From positions 1-64,000 of the forward strand of contig CAZEFM010000001.1 of assembly GCA_964511575.1 (NCBI GenBank): a stretch of 64,000 nucleotides of DNA, given 5' to 3'. Below, one piece after another: positions 61,859 through 64,000 of this stretch; position 1 is the first letter of the stretch; each line of letters begins with the position of its first letter. Source of the DNA: CALKHT01 sp964511575 (GTDB lineage: Bacteria; Planctomycetota; Phycisphaerae; Phycisphaerales; Phycisphaeraceae). A program made the translations under genes and the position numbers. The notes under the pieces are model-generated. The model did no database searches. It was not told where the DNA came from and worked only from the letters and a program-made list of their open reading frames with translations.

Positions 61859-61971
61859 TCGTTCTTTGCCGCTGCCCTGCGCGATGGGGCGGCAGTTCAT
61901 CGTCTTCTTTAAGTGAGTGGTACTGACAGGCGCAATCGCCTCGGCGATGAGCCCCCGGCTCCCGGTGCGCC

Positions 61972-62295
61972 TCACGTTCGCATCTGGTCCTGCCAGACGG
62001 CGCTGCGGATCAACTCCGCCGCGGCATAGACTTCGCGCAGTTCCATGAGCAGAGGCTCCAGTTCCCTCTCCGCCAGCACCGCACTCGATTCACAACCCTC
62101 CGGCAGTTCGACATCGCCGTCGACGACTTTACAGATGAACTCCAGACGCGGTTCAAGGCGCTGGCTGAGCATCCTGACCCGTTGGGCGAGTTCCTTGCAA
62201 GCCTGCTGAGTGCCGGACACCGCGATCCCGCTCCTTCTGTCGCCTTCCGGGCGCGCAGCGTCAGCCGCCGCCCACCAGTTTTGAGCACCAATCAT
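61972..62295 (-). CDS. Small hypothetical protein
   Basis: This is a 107-residue protein, mostly helical (CKELAQRVRMLSQRLEPRLE, AERELEPLLMELREVYAAAE), without membrane segment or known motif. Its C-terminus RSAVWQDQMRT ends at 61972. It has codon use like its neighbours. No ribosome binding site is obvious, and overlap with any other gene is absent. It could be real, but the evidence is weak. Confidence 0.45.
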   Translation of the reverse strand: MIGAQNWWAAADAARPEGDRRSGIAVSGTQQACKELAQRVRMLSQRLEPRLEFICKVVDGDVELPEGCESSAVLAERELEPLLMELREVYAAAELIRSAVWQDQMRT

Positions 62296-62495
62296 GGATC
62301 AATCCCCTGAATCACGTGGTGCATTCGAGCCTAACAATCGCGGGTGTCAAAATCCACCATTTCGCCGCAGGTGACAGCGTGTTCCCCGTGAAGTTGGTTG
62401 CGACAGACCGATCAGGCGAATTGGGTATGGGGGCGGACGGTGGATAAACCAACCACCCGGTTCGATTCGGGCGATTGCCCGCGGCGATGAGTGGC

Positions 62496-63998
62496 TTAAC
62501 CGATCAGTTCGGTTTGTTCGACGGTTTGGCCTCGCACGATGATCGGGTCGACCGCGCCCTCGATGCGAACGGATTGATCGGTATCGACGACGCAGACGGG
62601 CACCTTGCCCGCCTTCCAGTCCGCCAGGGGCAGCAGCGGCCAGCGCTGACGGAAGTGTCGATCGGGATCGACGCTGATGCGTGCGCCGCCGGGCGCGAGT
62701 TTGTCGATCGTGAGGCGGGGATAGCTCAGCAGGAAACCCATGCAGGTGATGCCGCGCGGGAAGAAGCTGTGGTTGTTGTTGATGTACGTATCGATGAAGC
62801 CGTAGCTCTGTGCACCGGTGTTGCTGGCGGTCTGCAGATCCCAATAGCGTTGGGTGCGCGCGGTGCCGGAATGGCCCAGGTAGCGCGCCAGGTGATCGCG
62901 CCAGAGGTTCTGGCTGATGTGGACGTTGCCCGGCTCGGCGGAGGTGTGGCCGCAGCCGTAAGGCCCCAGCGTTTCGCGCGTCGCGCTGATGAGGTCCTCG
63001 ATGAGCGAGTCGACGCTGAGCAGCGGTGGTCGGCCGATCATCGCGGGCAGCAGCAGGCCGTTACCCGTGTAGATGGAGTAAGCGTCCCACCCGGGCAACT
63101 CGTCGTAAGGCAGGGGTTGCCCGGTGCCGGCGTCGACGAGGCCCACCGCCGACCGATCGATGCACACCGCGTAGTGATCGCCCAGCCACGCCCAGGTATG
63201 GACCTTGGATGTGTCGTGATCGACGGTGGTGTCGCATCGTTCCGCCAGTTCGTGCCGATCCAGATGCCCCAAGAGGTCGGCGGCGGCGCGGAGTGCGGCG
63301 AGCCGTTTGACCGCCAGGTACGTCTGCTTGCGGGCGTACTGTGTGGCGGGTGTTGCATCGGCGAGGGTGTTGGCGGTGCCTTCGGAAGGGAAGCCGCTCT
63401 TGTCGCGGTCGGTCCAGATGAGGTAAAGCGCCAGCCGTTCGATCAGGTCGCCCAGTTTGCGTGCGACGGACAGGTCGCCCGTCCAGTGGCAGTAGACCTG
63501 CAGCAGGAGGAGGAAGTTGCAGTTTTCCTCGACGGGCATGTCGTGGGGGTAGGCCGGGCCGCCGACGTTGACGCCTCTGCCCAGGTCGTGGCTGAGGTAG
63601 CCGCCGCCGGAGGATGCGTGTCGTTTTTCGTGGGCTGCCCATTGGGGGAACTGCAGCGCCAGCAGCCGGGGCCAGAGCGTGAGATAGAACATCGAGCTGT
63701 TGTACTCGACATCGATCGCGCCGTGATACAGCCGTCGGCCGGTCCAGACGCTGAACCATTCGCTGGCGGGGGCGTGCTCGATCGGGTCCAGGTCGCACCA
63801 GAACGTGTTGCTCAGGAACGCCTGAAACGTCTGGTGCATCAGGTGCTTGTCCGCGACTTCCAGCGGAATCTGTTCGATGAGCTTTTCGAATCGTCGGGAG
63901 CGCGCCAGCCGATCATCCCGACGGCTTACCGCTTCTTCCATGACGGCGTCGATGTCGGGCAGGCGCTTGCAGTAGCGGAAGCGGGCCGGCCGTACGCC
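62496..63998 (-). CDS. (alpha/alpha)6-barrel glycosidase-like protein, C-terminal part (5' end outside window)
   Basis: The reading frame runs past the right edge of the window (codons for RYCKRLPDIDAVMEEAV precede the first in-window Met), so the N-terminus is missing. The visible ~500 residues have toroid-like motifs: FSVWTGRRLYHGAIDVEYNS, HDLGRGVNVGGPAYPHDM, PVEENCNFLLLLQVYCHWTGDL and IYTGNGLLLPAMIG. A sugar-specific role is suggested by the many Trp, Tyr and acidic residues. It recalls the GH116 group and DUF4965-type proteins, but the family is not fixed. It ends TVEQTELIG. No sugar-processing genes other than the epimerase are in the window. Confidence 0.7.
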   Translation of the reverse strand, partial: GVRPARFRYCKRLPDIDAVMEEAVSRRDDRLARSRRFEKLIEQIPLEVADKHLMHQTFQAFLSNTFWCDLDPIEHAPASEWFSVWTGRRLYHGAIDVEYNSSMFYLTLWPRLLALQFPQWAAHEKRHASSGGGYLSHDLGRGVNVGGPAYPHDMPVEENCNFLLLLQVYCHWTGDLSVARKLGDLIERLALYLIWTDRDKSGFPSEGTANTLADATPATQYARKQTYLAVKRLAALRAAADLLGHLDRHELAERCDTTVDHDTSKVHTWAWLGDHYAVCIDRSAVGLVDAGTGQPLPYDELPGWDAYSIYTGNGLLLPAMIGRPPLLSVDSLIEDLISATRETLGPYGCGHTSAEPGNVHISQNLWRDHLARYLGHSGTARTQRYWDLQTASNTGAQSYGFIDTYINNNHSFFPRGITCMGFLLSYPRLTIDKLAPGGARISVDPDRHFRQRWPLLPLADWKAGKVPVCVVDTDQSVRIEGAVDPIIVRGQTVEQTELIG

Positions 63999-64000
63999 GT

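Overview
The window is about 65% GC, gene-dense, and reads as a planctomycete chromosome, most likely class Phycisphaerae. The lineage call rests on several signatures together: a LEPR-XLL protein (34161), a PEP-CTERM protein (24027), an H-X9-DG prepilin (23237), a MoxR/DUF58/BatA/VWA/DUF4175-like operon (1-12840), bactofilins (32878, 33444), and three small membrane proteins with a CxxCxYDLRGL...CPECGxxFDP zinc ribbon. No tRNA, rRNA, CRISPR array, transposase or phage gene was recognised. One 100-base run of N (12891-12990) marks an assembly gap.

Layout. 1-12840: a same-strand cluster of MoxR ATPase, DUF58 protein, BatA-like and VWA membrane proteins, a large coiled-coil DUF4175-like protein, a small exported protein and an alpha-toroid (prenyltransferase/squalene-cyclase repeat) protein. 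13082-19237: an exported repeat protein, polyphosphate kinase ppk1, a nucleotide-sugar epimerase and hemB. 19451-24602: two entericidin-like lipoproteins, a zinc-ribbon membrane protein, a histidine kinase, an M14 peptidase lipoprotein, then a His-rich protein, a prepilin and a PEP-CTERM protein. 24723-29992: RNA-centred housekeeping genes (YhaM-type nuclease, Trm112-like, rpsO, pnp, cold-shock protein). 30268-37589: a DUF4139 protein, an RNase AM-like PHP protein, two bactofilin-type genes, the LEPR-XLL/SGNH/PPC protein and prmC. 37650-46661: an exported protein, double GNAT, class IV aminotransferase, truD, unknown proteins, two zinc-ribbon membrane proteins, a CPBP protease, apt and murA. 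46713-56000: a VIT1-like transporter, a small HNH protein, a PocR-GAF-PP2C phosphatase, a TPR protein, greA, an ABC-2 permease and a HEAT-repeat protein. 56074-64000: RnfC-like and RnfD-like proteins, a DUF433/DUF5615 toxin-antitoxin pair, an ABC ATPase, a polyferredoxin, a lipoprotein and the C-terminal part of an (alpha/alpha)6 glycosidase-like protein.

The most unusual feature is intergenic. At least fifteen gaps carry repeat DNA that mostly folds into long imperfect hairpins. It falls into a few sequence classes built from degenerate 8-10 nt words: GAATGACGAA, CCACGAAGAACACGG, CCGCGAATGAACGCTGAT, CCACGGATGAACACGG, GGCACGAAGG and a GGGCCAAGGG type. One ~190-bp form occurs three times between 12.8 and 18.2 kb, in both orientations, and the N gap lies inside one copy. 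These elements sit downstream of genes, against start codons, or on both sides of small gene groups.

Functions are assigned by reading translated motifs without database searches. Starts were chosen by ribosome binding site, signal peptide and family length where these could be seen.
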